DNA from: Craspedostauros australis
Taxonomy: Eukaryota; Bacillariophyta; Bacillariophyceae; Mastogloiales; Achnanthaceae
Length of the DNA: 64,000 nt
Assembly (NCBI GenBank): GCA_026770025.1
Contig: JAMXDE010000031.1
Location: 1 to 64,000, forward strand
Reading direction: 5' to 3'
Positions 21,107 to 31,390 of this stretch are shown piece after piece. The notes below the pieces were generated by a model. It was not told where the DNA came from. It worked only from the letters and a program-made list of their open reading frames with translations, and did no database searches. Position 1 is the stretch's first letter; each line of letters starts with the position of its first letter. A program made the translations under genes and the position numbers.

Positions 21107-22433
21107 CTACTGAACCATCATCGCTGGCAGCACCTTGTGCAGAACAGGACTGAACCATTGCTGGACGATGTCCTTCGATCCGTACCATCTCGATTCCGAG
21201 GCTTCAGATGCGTGAGATGTGTGTTGATCGTGCTCATGTTGATGTTGATGCTGATGCTGGTTCTGCAGCATGGAGGTGTGGTACACGTTGTCCAAGGTGA
21301 TCTGGAGATTGGAACCCTCCAGGTGCGCAAGCGGGACAGGGACGATGCCATCACCGTCCTGGTGTCCTTGACCGGAAAGCAACTTGTACGATTGGTACGC
21401 AAGCATGTGATCAGCATCTGGCTGTGAGGTGATGGTGTTTGGAGAAGGGATGTGTGCTTGCTGCTGCTCGACATTCAATGCGGATCCGGCAGCAGACACG
21501 TAGAAGAGACGGTCGTTGAAGAAGGCACCTGGGAAGGTGTCGTGAACGATACGGAGTGCACCGCCGGTGATGTCGACGGATCCCTTGGGGCATGGGATAT
21601 GGGGAGACCCGAGCGTGACGATTCCCAGAATGCTGTCGATGTCAATCTGCAGATCCTTGCCGTTGGTGTCATCCATTCCGTATCCGACAGCGGCTCTGTT
21701 TGTTGGAAGGAGGCGAATGATGAATGATGAAAGATGCGTGTGATGATGCATGGAGGGAGAACGCGAGTGTTGATAGTGTGAGTGAAATGAATGGAATAGA
21801 GCAGAGTAGAGTAAAGCACTGAAGCATGCACAGGAGCAGTCGCACAGGAGCAAAGCCGCACCAAACTCACCTTGCGAGCCAGCCACCGGCAGAGTGTCCC
21901 ACCAGGATGATCTTGGCGGTCGTGCCTTCCTCCTTGGCGACATCCTGGATTCTCTTGACCTCTTTCGCCACCTTCTGAAGGTACCATCGGTACGCCCAGT
22001 TGGTTGCTGGCGCCTTGAAGGTCATGAAGTCGAGATCGCACATGCCGAATGCGATGGACTGCGCCCAATCATGTCGCTGGAGTGGCAGGACGTGGATGTG
22101 ATCCATTGCGTTGGTCATATCGTTGTCGGTGTTGCTGTTGTCGTTGCCCCACCATCCAGCGTCGATGGCTTGCTGTGCGATGTTGGGAACAAGGTCATCG
22201 ACATAGTCGCTGGCTGCGGTTGCGAAGCCTGGGAGAACGAGGACGTGCGTTTGCTGTGGATTGATGTGAGTTGCCGTGGCGGCTGGTGGCGGTCCTTGTC
22301 GTGTGTGTGTGGTTGATGTTTTTGACGCCGATGGTGTGTTGTGTGTCACCCACGCTTGGCAGTTTGTGATGGAGTTGCACAGACACAGCAGCGTGAGTGC
22401 GATGAGTGCCGTCGTGTTGTTGTATGCTGTCAT
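21107..22433 (-). CDS. Secretory/plastid-targeted alpha/beta-hydrolase (lipase-like)
   Basis: Exons 22433-21871 and 21695-21107; intron 175 nt with GTGAGT donor and AACAG acceptor splitting an Arg codon; product 383 residues. The ATG at 22433 opens a signal peptide (ALIALTLLCLCNSITNCQAW) with a cleavage site at A-W, so entry into the secretory route or plastid is likely. HVLVLPGFATAASDY starts the hydrolase fold; the nucleophile serine is in GHSAGGWLAR at about residue 180, an acidic residue candidate is in QDGDGIVPV, and VYHTSM supplies a candidate catalytic histidine. This order fits serine hydrolases related to plant plastid lipase-like proteins. Substrate unknown. A His/Gln run near the C-terminus (QHQHQHQHEHDQH) is low complexity. 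The 35 codons upstream of 22433 are probably 5' UTR. Confidence 0.75.
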
Positions 22434-22539
22434 TGCGGTTGCTGTTATTGTTGTTGCGGTTTGTGGAGTGGATGGGTTTGTATTTTGTGAGAGGAAGGTC
22501 GAGCTGTTTTGTTTTGCTTTGTTTCTCACAGACACCACA

Positions 22540-24380
22540 GAGAGAGGACGAAGAAGGTGCCAGCTTGCCGATTCAGGAGAGGCAACCTCCGCAATCTGTC
22601 ATACAGGTTCCAGTCATGGCGGAATACATGCGAGTGCAGAGAACACAACTCCTGGAGCAGTCTCAGCCACACTTCCATCCCCAAGCATTGGTCTTGTTCG
22701 GCACACAGGAAATACAGGTGGGACCACAAGCAGCGAGCACCCGCAAAACACACAAAGTTGTGGTGTTGTCTGGTGAAAGTGAGCTTGGTGCAAACGTTTG
22801 GAAACATGAACACCGGTTTGTCATGAATTCGTTGCCACGTCCATCCTTGATGGCCAATCAGAAGCCTCTATCAGTCTTTCGTCAACACAGCTTCAGTGGT
22901 CTCACACCCAACCACGAACAACACGTCACGAAAGACAATGTCCCTTCTCCCCACACAAAGAACAATAACAACCCGAGATGCATAGTTGGGCGTGCTGGTC
23001 GTGGATGACTTATCCTGCTCATTCCAACTGTTAATTGGCTCTCGGAGAAAAGCCCATAAATCCACAAACATCATCATTGCGCTACAAGTACTCAAGAGAA
23101 CAACAAGAACAACAAGACAACAGGTCCTTCACGACTCAAACAGTCCACATTTTCACCAAACAAGATGGAGCAAACTGGTTGCAGAGCAACTGCAGAGAGG
23201 AGGATGGATCGCCTGCATGGTATGCATGGCGAAGATGGTATTGGTCTGTATGATTGGATCCGTATCACCATGATGATGATGATGATGATGATGATCAGAA
23301 GCACGCGAGACGTCGCATTGCCAGCAGTCTATCAGTGTGCGGGTCTCCGTTCTCGCATTTGCAGTTGCGGATGCTGCCGCAGTCTCCCGTCACAACTGTA
23401 CGTCATACTCAGACTCAAAAAGCGAGGTACACAGAATAGCTGGTCTTCAAGTGTCCCACGATTGGTGACGGTGCTCAAGCTGCTGTTCCCTGTCAATGCT
23501 CCCTCATCACGAAAGCTGCTGGACTACTGGGTTGCATGTACATGCTTCGACCATGTGTAGGTCGTCTGTGTGGATGATGAGACGTGCGCATCTGTCCGAG
23601 TATGAATACCTGTCGAGAGAAGCGGAGGAAGGATGGCACGACCAGGAGGATGTCCATGGTTCGGACTTGCAGCGCGCGAGTATCGTGCTGGTTTGTGTTG
23701 CTTGGCGTTGCCAGTGTCTGTAACTGTGTGATCGCTGACGAGCATTTCATCATCCCTCGCTCTGTCTCTGTGTGGACCAAAGGATGTGGTATGTGATTTG
23801 ATTTGAATTGGGATTGGGATCACCACACAAGACCAACCTCTGCACACTCCATGGGTGTGATTGCATCATTACTCTTGCCTCGTTCGGAAGCACATGTTGA
23901 GTGTTTGTGTGTGAACACCAAATGTTCGCCGTTGGCGTGGACTGGTGAATGACTCGTACCGACAACCAACCAGATCGCTCCTTCACATTTCGGGATTGGT
24001 AATTGAATTTTGTTGGGAGAAGGGAGACGATAAGTAACGATTGGTCAAACTGGTGACGTTGCTGTGAATGGCGATTCTACATAGAGTATTATGACGCTAA
24101 CGCCCACGAACGATGCAAATGATGTCACGAACGAATGCAATTCACGTTGTTGCTGTGCCCGTTGTGCCCGTTGTGTTTTTGACTTGTCGTTCTTGTCCCT
24201 CTGTGCAGTCTTCTCCATTGTGGTTGTGCTCGTGAATGTGCGCAACTGTGTGTTGGTGTGGATTCTTCCGATGTCCATCCTCTCCTCACAAAATCAAAAG
24301 CGACACAACCACAACAACAACGAAGCAAAAGAGGACAATTAGACTCCACCAAATCAACAACAAATAATACACACAACACA
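22540..24380. other. Intergenic; no gene recognised
   Basis: Contains an (ATG)n microsatellite at about 23269-23296 and many short overlapping frames. No domain or splice structure could be supported. Confidence 0.4.
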
Positions 24381-24383
24381 ATC

Positions 24384-25271
24384 ATGAACAACAACAACAA
24401 CAGCAAGCCAACCGCATCCAGCGTCAAGCTCTCCCTCTTCCTTGGACTCATCGTCCTCGCAGCACCATGCACCAACAACCAAGCACAGGCATTCACCACA
24501 AGACAGCCAGCATCAGCCAACACCCAGCTCTTCGCCACCATGTTCGAGTCCGAGCAACCATCGGCATCCCGTTTCGCATTCCTCCAGAACGCCAGACAAG
24601 CCATCGCATCCAACGTGCCACAACAATCATTCCAGGATGCAGCCACACCTGCCGATCCTCTCTGGAGCACCACCGCCAACGCTGACGCCACACCATCCCT
24701 GCCATCAACGTCGACATCCCGACGTGCATGGATGCATTCCATGGCCGCCTTGGCCGTCGCCGCCACATGCACAACGGAACAGAAGCAGCTCAACCTGTCG
24801 GACGAGCAACTGGCACAGATCATCATCAGCGACATCGTCAACAAGAAGTCGCTCGTCACCGCCGATGTCACCAAATCCATCTACGACGAGCAGGCCACCT
24901 TCAAGGACGGATCCGACCTCGACGGCAAGTACTACCGCGAGCAATGGGTCCGCGGCTGCCGCATGCTCTTCGACGCAGCTGAATGCGAGTCGCGACTCAT
25001 CGAGGACACCCTTTCGGTGACCAAGCACGCCGTGACCTTCCGCTTCGAAGAAGACTTGACATTCCGCGGTCCATTCTCGCCCAAGTGCTTCCTGAGCGGA
25101 ACCGTCGTCATGAAGCGCTGCCCAGTGTCCGGACTGATCAAGTCTTACGAGGAGATCTGGGACAAGGATGTGTCAAGCATCGTGAAGTCTGCGAAGCTTC
25201 AGGGTGGCAACCGCATGACTGACCTCTTCATGGCTCGTCTTCAGTCTTCGGATGACAGCGTCATGGCGTAA
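24384..25271 (+). CDS. Plastid (probably thylakoid-lumen) protein with NTF2/DUF2358-like domain
   Basis: From the ATG at 24384 the product has 295 residues. The N-terminus is a signal peptide (VKLSLFLGLIVLAAPC) ending in QAQAFTT, the diatom plastid A-F motif. A second targeting segment, STSRRAWMHSMAALAVAATC (about residues 110-130), has a twin arginine and a hydrophobic run, suggesting transport into the thylakoid lumen. The mature part has IYDEQATFKDGSDLDGKYYREQW and FEEDLTFRGPF, which resemble the NTF2-like fold of DUF2358 proteins; this is a weak match made by eye. Upstream frame-open sequence to 24258 is Gln/Lys rich and better read as 5' UTR. Function unknown. Confidence 0.7.
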   Translation: MNNNNNSKPTASSVKLSLFLGLIVLAAPCTNNQAQAFTTRQPASANTQLFATMFESEQPSASRFAFLQNARQAIASNVPQQSFQDAATPADPLWSTTANADATPSLPSTSTSRRAWMHSMAALAVAATCTTEQKQLNLSDEQLAQIIISDIVNKKSLVTADVTKSIYDEQATFKDGSDLDGKYYREQWVRGCRMLFDAAECESRLIEDTLSVTKHAVTFRFEEDLTFRGPFSPKCFLSGTVVMKRCPVSGLIKSYEEIWDKDVSSIVKSAKLQGGNRMTDLFMARLQSSDDSVMA

Positions 25272-25387
25272 ACGAATGCGCTACAACACCACGAGGCTTG
25301 TTGTGAAGCCTCACGCATCCCCGTGCACATTCTCGCACATCTCCACACACACAATTTTTCACGCAAGGAAGTGAATCTCATCACGAC

Positions 25388-25545
25388 CGAGCACCAACAC
25401 CAATACAGCAACCATACAGCAACCATACAGCACCCCATACACCATAGAACATAGAACATAGAATACAATAGAATACAATAAAATACACGCAATAGAATAC
25501 AACACAACATACACAACACAATAGACTACAGCACAAATCAACAGA
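25388..25545. repeat. A/C-rich low-complexity stretch with ATAGAATACAA-like repeats
   Basis: Repeated CATAGAA and AATAGAATACAA units just downstream of the lumen-protein gene; probably 3' UTR or intergenic. Confidence 0.7.
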
Positions 25546-26036
25546 CTGCAATCGGCCAATCATAGAAACTGCAACTTGACATCCAGCGGAATGATTGGAT
25601 GGAGATCGCGCCCGCAGAGCGTCGGCTCGCTGGCGGCTGTTCGCGTTGTCGAAGGTCGCTACACAACTGCACCTCTGCCAGCTTCGTGTGGACTTCACCG
25701 CACCGTCTGGTCGTCGTCAACCCAAGTATAGGTAATGGAAGATCCCCCAACCACCAACCAAAACGAGTCAACATGAACCAACATCTCAAGTCGTGTTTGG
25801 TGTCAGATTCTTGTGATCACGACTCGGATGACATCACGACCAAAGAACAGAACTCTTCTTGACACACCACCATTCTCGATTGACATCAATCTGCTCACAA
25901 AATCAAACCATCCACAACGTTTAACCGGGGCAAACACAGCATACTCGTTCATACAGCATTCAACAAACAACTGGAATAGCAAACACTCAACGCAACAAGA
26001 CAAGACCCCACCGCCAAAGCCAACCTAAAAAACATC

Positions 26037-26714
26037 ATGCTTCTCCGTCGACTCTTCGCCTCAGCGGCCATCCTGCTATCATTGTGTCACCATGTCCAGC
26101 CATCGCGATCACCGTCCACATCGGTCGCTCGCCAACACAATCGAACTGCTGCTTCCCCACACTTGAGGACGCAGCCTGCAACCCCCAAGGTACAACACTT
26201 GCGAAGCAACAATCGCACCACAGCTCATTCAACGAATCTCAGCGCCACATTTGATCCCGACACAACACCATCTCCTGAGACGGATGGCACAACTGTTGGA
26301 GTCGTGAACACCACGGTGGCCACTGCTGGAAAGATGTCCAACGCCGAAGCAAGCACAGTCGATCCTGAACCCAATGTCGACAGCAGTGACGATTGCGAAG
26401 ACGACGATAGCAACGATGACTGCGACGACGACGATGACGACGACGACGATGATGAGATGTTTGGTGGCGTCATCTTCCGTTTTGAACGACGCGAGTTGAA
26501 AGGATCGTCATCAGGCGGCAGAGGTGGATCGAGCTCTGGCAGAAACAAGGGAAGCGGAGGTTACACCACCACGGGAGGTAGATCCAGTACCAACAGCAAC
26601 AGCCAAGACGGAAACGGGGGCGATTTGAGCACCAAAGAGATTTTCATCGTTGTTGGTATCGTGGTCGGTTCGCTGATCGGGGTCGCCTTTTGTGTTTGCT
26701 TCGCTGAGAAGTAG
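26037..26714 (+). CDS. Secreted/single-pass membrane protein with poly-Asp tract
   Basis: The 225-residue product begins with a signal peptide (LLRRLFASAAILLSLCHHVQPSRS). A Ser/Thr-rich stretch with N-glycosylation sequons (NRT twice, NLS, NTT) leads into an acidic block of about 25 residues almost all Asp (about 115-140). A Ser/Gly-rich linker and one membrane helix (IFIVVGIVVGSLIGVAFCVCF, 200-220) follow, with only a few residues after it. This is a type I membrane protein with an acidic ectodomain that could bind calcium or other cations. No family is recognised; a link to the cell wall is only a guess. Confidence 0.65.
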   Translation: MLLRRLFASAAILLSLCHHVQPSRSPSTSVARQHNRTAASPHLRTQPATPKVQHLRSNNRTTAHSTNLSATFDPDTTPSPETDGTTVGVVNTTVATAGKMSNAEASTVDPEPNVDSSDDCEDDDSNDDCDDDDDDDDDDEMFGGVIFRFERRELKGSSSGGRGGSSSGRNKGSGGYTTTGGRSSTNSNSQDGNGGDLSTKEIFIVVGIVVGSLIGVAFCVCFAEK

Positions 26715-27196
26715 CATGTACCACATCACTCCATCTTCCTTCCCCTCTCTTGCTGATGTACGAGACATATTACCATGCACACACACAGAGCAGACAATCG
26801 ATTGAGTCGCGGGCCATTTTGAGCCAGTGCCTGTGGACCAACGCTTTGCCAATGGCATGTGCGTACGGCAATTGAATCCATTTCTCCTTACTCTATTCTA
26901 TTCTAGTCCAATTCACAAAAAATGTATGCGTAGATTCCATACGGATAATCGATGCCATCTGTCCCACCTGCCCGACACCTTCCTCCTTGTTGATGCAGAT
27001 TTGTTGTGTTGGCCTCGACCTTTGTTCATAGACCCTGCGAGTTGTTCATCGCTCCACCATCGTTTCACGAATCATCGAGTCGTGTTTCGGTCTCCCGCCA
27101 TCATCGATCTCCGCAACCAAAAGGTTCCACCTCCATAGTCGTACTCCACCACAATCACCATCTCACCAAATACTGCCACTTCCACACAACTCCGAG

Positions 27197-28960
27197 ATGG
27201 GCGAGGGACTGCTGTGCATCAACGGATCGCTGAATCAGCCGATGGCGATCTGCAAGAAGCTGGAAAGATGCTGCCAGCTCATCAGGCAGCCTCAAACGCG
27301 ATCGCGGTTGTCGCCTTCATCATCATCATCTTCATTTTCTTCTTTGAGTTCGGGATCATGGGATCATCTGCTTCTCTCTGCAGTGCACGTGGATGTTGCC
27401 ATCGCATCATCGCTACGGTCGCTCTTGCTATGCCAGCGCCATTGGAAGCGCCTGTCCTTCACACACTGCACAGGCCACTTGATTTCGTTGCTGCAGTCTC
27501 TCGTCTTTGTCGCAAGTACAGATGGTGAACCCCAAATTACGCAGAAGCGAATGGTGCAGAAGCCGCAGACGAGATTGAAGGACGACCCTTCGAAGACACC
27601 ATCACTCACAGAAACATCGATTTCGGCGAGCTCGCGATCGTCCATCATCATCAAGGAGTTGGTGCTGGTGAATCCAACCCCATCCGTCGCGTGCTGCGTC
27701 GTGCGCAACTTCCGCCACCATCAGTCTCTGGTGCACCTGGAATTGGCCGTCGAGCTATCGCATTCCATTGTGAATGCCTTTGCCGAAAGCTTGCAGAGTC
27801 ATTCAGCGCAATGCATGAAACAGATTCAGCACAGCGACGTGCAAGCGATGGCATCCAACAACTTGATTCCGTTGCGGTCGTTGGATCTCTCCGCCAGCAA
27901 CCTGCCACGATGCAACCCAGACGATCGGACCGCCATCGTGTCCAAGCTGGCAGCGGCTATCGCTCATCTTACTCAATTGCAGAGCCTGAGGTTATCCCAT
28001 TGCGGCTTGGATGATGAGCATATGGCGCATCTGCTAACATCCGGAGTTTCTCGGTTGGAACACCTGCTATACCTGTATTTAGACAACAACTTAATCGGTC
28101 CCAAGAGCACTCATGCCATCGCGGATATTCTGAGCGGCAACCAACAATCATCGGCGCAGTCGTCCTGTGCGCTGCCATCCCTTCTCCATCTCAATCTGCA
28201 CAATCAGGACGTGTGGGACGATCGGGGCTACTACGCCATCTTCTTCCGCGCCTTGTCCCACAACATCTCGTTGCAGCACTTGAATCTGGCCGGCAACTTT
28301 CTGCACGACGGATTGGCGCAATCGATGGCAACATCCTTGGTCTGCAACACCAGCCTCGAGGAACTCATCCTCTCCGACAATCTCCTGGGCGACGCATTCG
28401 CACACACCCTCGGTCACTCTATGCAACAAATACAAGGATTGGAATCATTGCATTTGATGTTCAACTCGAGGCTCAGCAAGGATCTCGGATGGGCGGCGCT
28501 AGCGCAAGGTATGCGCCAGAACTGGTCCCTTTGCCGCGTCTTGCTACACGAGATAGACAGCGCCGGACATGAAGAGCGGTCTTGCTGCCGTTGCGAATTG
28601 GCATACGATCGTGATGTTCTCGAAGCGTACACGGCGATTCGGTACTACGCCCATCTGAATCGATGCGGGCGGCGGGCCATGCTCGATGGTGGACCGGCGC
28701 AACATATTGCTGATGTAACACAGTCACTGGCCACCTCGCTGGGCACTCGCTTGCCTGTTTCCCGGGATGCCAACTCCCTGCCATCCTCGTTATGGCCACA
28801 CATTTTTGCGTATGCCGGTTCAGCTGAGAACCGCATCCTCGCGCTGTGCTTGAAAGAAGTTGGTATTGAAGTTGAGAAAGCGGAGGAACAACAGCAGCTC
28901 CTCCAAGCGAATGTGCTCTTCTACTTCCTCCGAGAGAGATTTTTCCATGCCGATGGATGA
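27197..28960 (+). CDS. Leucine-rich-repeat (ribonuclease-inhibitor-like) protein
   Basis: The 587-residue frame has a Ser-rich region near the N-terminus and then LRRs of the RNI type, clearest at about residues 225-430: LRSLDLSASNL, LQSLRLSHCGLDDE, LLYLYLDNNLIG, LLHLNLHNQDV, LQHLNLAGNFLHD, LEELILSDNLLGD. The C-terminal part has AIRYYAHLNRCGRRAML followed by LPSSLWPHIFAYAG, an arrangement I associate with diatom LRR proteins. No signal peptide or membrane helix. The likely role is protein-protein interaction; the partner is unknown. The start at 27197 is the first ATG in frame and could be a little too far upstream. Confidence 0.7.
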   Translation: MGEGLLCINGSLNQPMAICKKLERCCQLIRQPQTRSRLSPSSSSSSFSSLSSGSWDHLLLSAVHVDVAIASSLRSLLLCQRHWKRLSFTHCTGHLISLLQSLVFVASTDGEPQITQKRMVQKPQTRLKDDPSKTPSLTETSISASSRSSIIIKELVLVNPTPSVACCVVRNFRHHQSLVHLELAVELSHSIVNAFAESLQSHSAQCMKQIQHSDVQAMASNNLIPLRSLDLSASNLPRCNPDDRTAIVSKLAAAIAHLTQLQSLRLSHCGLDDEHMAHLLTSGVSRLEHLLYLYLDNNLIGPKSTHAIADILSGNQQSSAQSSCALPSLLHLNLHNQDVWDDRGYYAIFFRALSHNISLQHLNLAGNFLHDGLAQSMATSLVCNTSLEELILSDNLLGDAFAHTLGHSMQQIQGLESLHLMFNSRLSKDLGWAALAQGMRQNWSLCRVLLHEIDSAGHEERSCCRCELAYDRDVLEAYTAIRYYAHLNRCGRRAMLDGGPAQHIADVTQSLATSLGTRLPVSRDANSLPSSLWPHIFAYAGSAENRILALCLKEVGIEVEKAEEQQQLLQANVLFYFLRERFFHADG

Positions 28961-29321
28961 AACGTGACCAGTGAGCTTACAGTCACAACGCCCACTCTCC
29001 TCATGGTGATCTGCGTGGGATGGATCAATAGTGAGAGAATAGTGTACACTAAATTGATTTGTACTGTTTTGAACGAGTGCATTATGCTGCACCTTCATGC
29101 ATTCGTGTGTGTCGTTAACGCCATCCCATAACCGACATTCCCTCTGCCGTAGAGAGCGCAGTGTGCAGACGTCCCAAGGTGTGGCCTCTCGTCTCTATGC
29201 ATTGCTGTGAACTGGATGTGAGTGGTTTCCGATGTTTTATTTGCATTGATGAAGACCACGATGGTTGGAGTGGAGGGAAGCCGAAAGAGCCACTCTACTC
29301 AAACGAGGGTGCAGTGTCATT

Positions 29322-30946
29322 CTAGACGGAATCGCCTGCATCCGGTTTGGCGTCCGCGTCTGCGTCCGCATCTGCGTCGACAGCAGCGATAGCATCGATC
29401 TCGGATGCTGCTTGTTGCGGGGAGTTCTCCTCGATCTGAGACAAACGGAGAGAGAAGCGACGGGACAGACGTTCCGCCATCAACACGCGATCGTCGCGAG
29501 CATTGTCGTATTCCTCGTGGCACTGCGGGTTTGAAAAATGGATGATGATGATGATGATGAATGGACGATAATAACGTGTCAGTGCATGGGTGGTTGGATG
29601 AGTGACAAAGGCGTAATGCCATGAAGAATGATGCGGGGTTGAATGGGCCATTTGTTGCACCTTGTAAATGCGACGCACGCATCATAACACAGCACAGTAC
29701 AGCAGAGCATAGAACAGAACAGCGCCACGTCGAACACATCATCGAACTCACTTGACCCATGAAGGCGCAGAACTCAAGAAAGTCCACATATCCGCTACCA
29801 TCAGCATCCATCACCGCCCACAGCGCCTCGAAGTCATGGCGGTTCATCTCGACCGCCTTCCCAGAGCTCAAAAACTCCCACATGCCTTCTTTTGTGATGT
29901 TTCCCACTGAGCTCGCACGCCGGTTGCTGCTGTCGGCTGCGGTAGTTTGAGCATCGATCTTCTGGAACTCGCGAGCCAATGCGGCGGCGTCCATGCGCCT
30001 GGCTGGAACGCGGATGCTCATGGTCTGTGCGACACGAGTAGCGAAGATGGTGCGGTATCGTTTTGCTTGTTGCTTGTTGTAGACGTATATTCCGACGGAG
30101 ACTGCGATGAGGAAGACGAGTACGCCGCCGATTGTGAATCCAGCGATGACACCTGGTTTGACGGGCGTGGTTGGCTCTTGGTATGGGTCTGTGGCGCAAT
30201 TTGGATCGAACTGCATAGGCGAAGAAGTGAAGATCATTGGATGAGTGAGTGAGCGAGCAAGAAAAGGAACGTAACGAACCACCAAAAATGCCACACCATT
30301 ACTTCGCAACCACCACAGATCCATGCATTTGACAGCAATCAATCCATGCCTATTCGTGATCGTGCTCGTACCTTGCACCATTCCTCCTCGCCAGGAAAAG
30401 AGCCGGACAGAGATGAATCCACCATCGGCACGCTAACACGGGCTGATTCTGGCACCATGAACTGCTGGTATGTGGCCGCGATGCCTTCGACGAACTCCTG
30501 TTCGCTGATGCGTTGATTGGTGCACCCCTGCGAGGTTGTGTGCTGGAAGTTTTCGTAGATCGATGCCAACTCGCGAACGGTATCGCAATCTTTCTTGAGG
30601 CAGGTTTGACTCGTCGTGAGAAAGGTGCCAGGCGTGACGTCGCGGATCGTCTTGGCGAAGAGCGTGTCGTTTCCAACTTGGTACGTCACCGTCACTTCAT
30701 CATCCGTGAACAGGCCATCCGTGGTATTGCTATTCGCCTGGTATGGCAAGGTGATGAACCTCCCATCCAGCTCGAAGGTCGATGTTGAATACACATCGAA
30801 GCCTCGCGAGATTCCAAAAGGAGCACCTCCAGGAGCAAGAACAGGAGGGAAAATATTGTATCGATGAGAGTAGCTTCTGGTTCCAGCTGCCGTGAAATTG
30901 GTGAAGATTTTGTACGGAAATGTGCCGAATGCCAACAGTCCAACAC
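29322..30946 (-). pseudogene. 3' part of a membrane EF-hand protein gene split by the copia element (exons 2b-4)
   Basis: Exons 30946-30372, 30210-29752 and 29522-29322, joined by introns of 161 and 229 nt (donors GTACGA, GTGAGT; all phase 0). The first piece is an ectodomain with NFT and NTT sequons and Cys residues. Next come a proline-rich stalk, one membrane helix (VIAGFTIGGVLVFLIAVSVG) and a cytoplasmic part with a canonical EF-hand loop, DADGSGYVDFLEF. The C-terminus has alternating Asp-Ala before the stop at 29322. It continues the frame of 37751-38277: adding both parts gives 1,509 nt, 502 codons plus stop. The family is not recognised, but calcium binding through the EF-hand is well supported. 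Confidence 0.75.
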
Positions 30947-30951
30947 CGGGA
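30947..30951. repeat. 5-bp target-site duplication (CGGGA), left copy
   Basis: CGGGA immediately before the LTR; the same five bases follow the other LTR at 37751-37755. Five base pairs is the usual duplication size for Ty1/copia integrases. Confidence 0.95.
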
Positions 30952-31381
30952 TGTTGTTTCCCAGCAGTGGACTCGCCTGGTTTGGACGAGGACGCTGCTT
31001 GGCTCTGGTGACAACTAGCAACTTAGGAATGCATTGTAACTGTGCTGCTAATTGTGAGTGTAATTATGTATGGATGTTGCTTCATTGAGTTGCTTGGCAT
31101 TCGCGTTGCTATCTGAAGTTTCTCCTCTTTTGGTTTGAATGTATCGTGCATCCGTGTCATTGGTAGGCGGGACCTTTTGAACCAATCATGCCTCTCTTCC
31201 AGGATCCGATTTGAAGTAGTATACTGTGCGGGGCGGTAGAGCTATGCTTCTGGGATCCTTCTCAGTCTCGGATACGATCGCGTCACATGTCTGGCTCTCG
31301 GATACCTTTGAGTCGGTCGATTCGTGTCTTGGATACCAATTGAGTCCCGCATGTGATTCTCGGATACCATGTTATCCCACA
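30952..31381 (-). repeat. 3' LTR of the copia element (430 bp)
   Basis: In element sense it runs TGTGGGATAAC ... GGAAACAACA (TG...CA). It is 430 bp, the same length as the partner at 37321-37750, and differs from it at two positions that I can see: G at 31072 against A at 37441, and G at 31371 against A at 37740. A purine-rich tract, GAACGAGGGAG, abuts its inner edge and is a candidate polypurine tract. Confidence 0.95.
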
Positions 31382-31390
31382 CTCCCTCGT

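Noticed and set aside
22276..23008. Plus-strand frames upstream of the lipase gene as genes
   Set aside because: They overlap the lipase signal-peptide exon and 5' UTR and show no domain.
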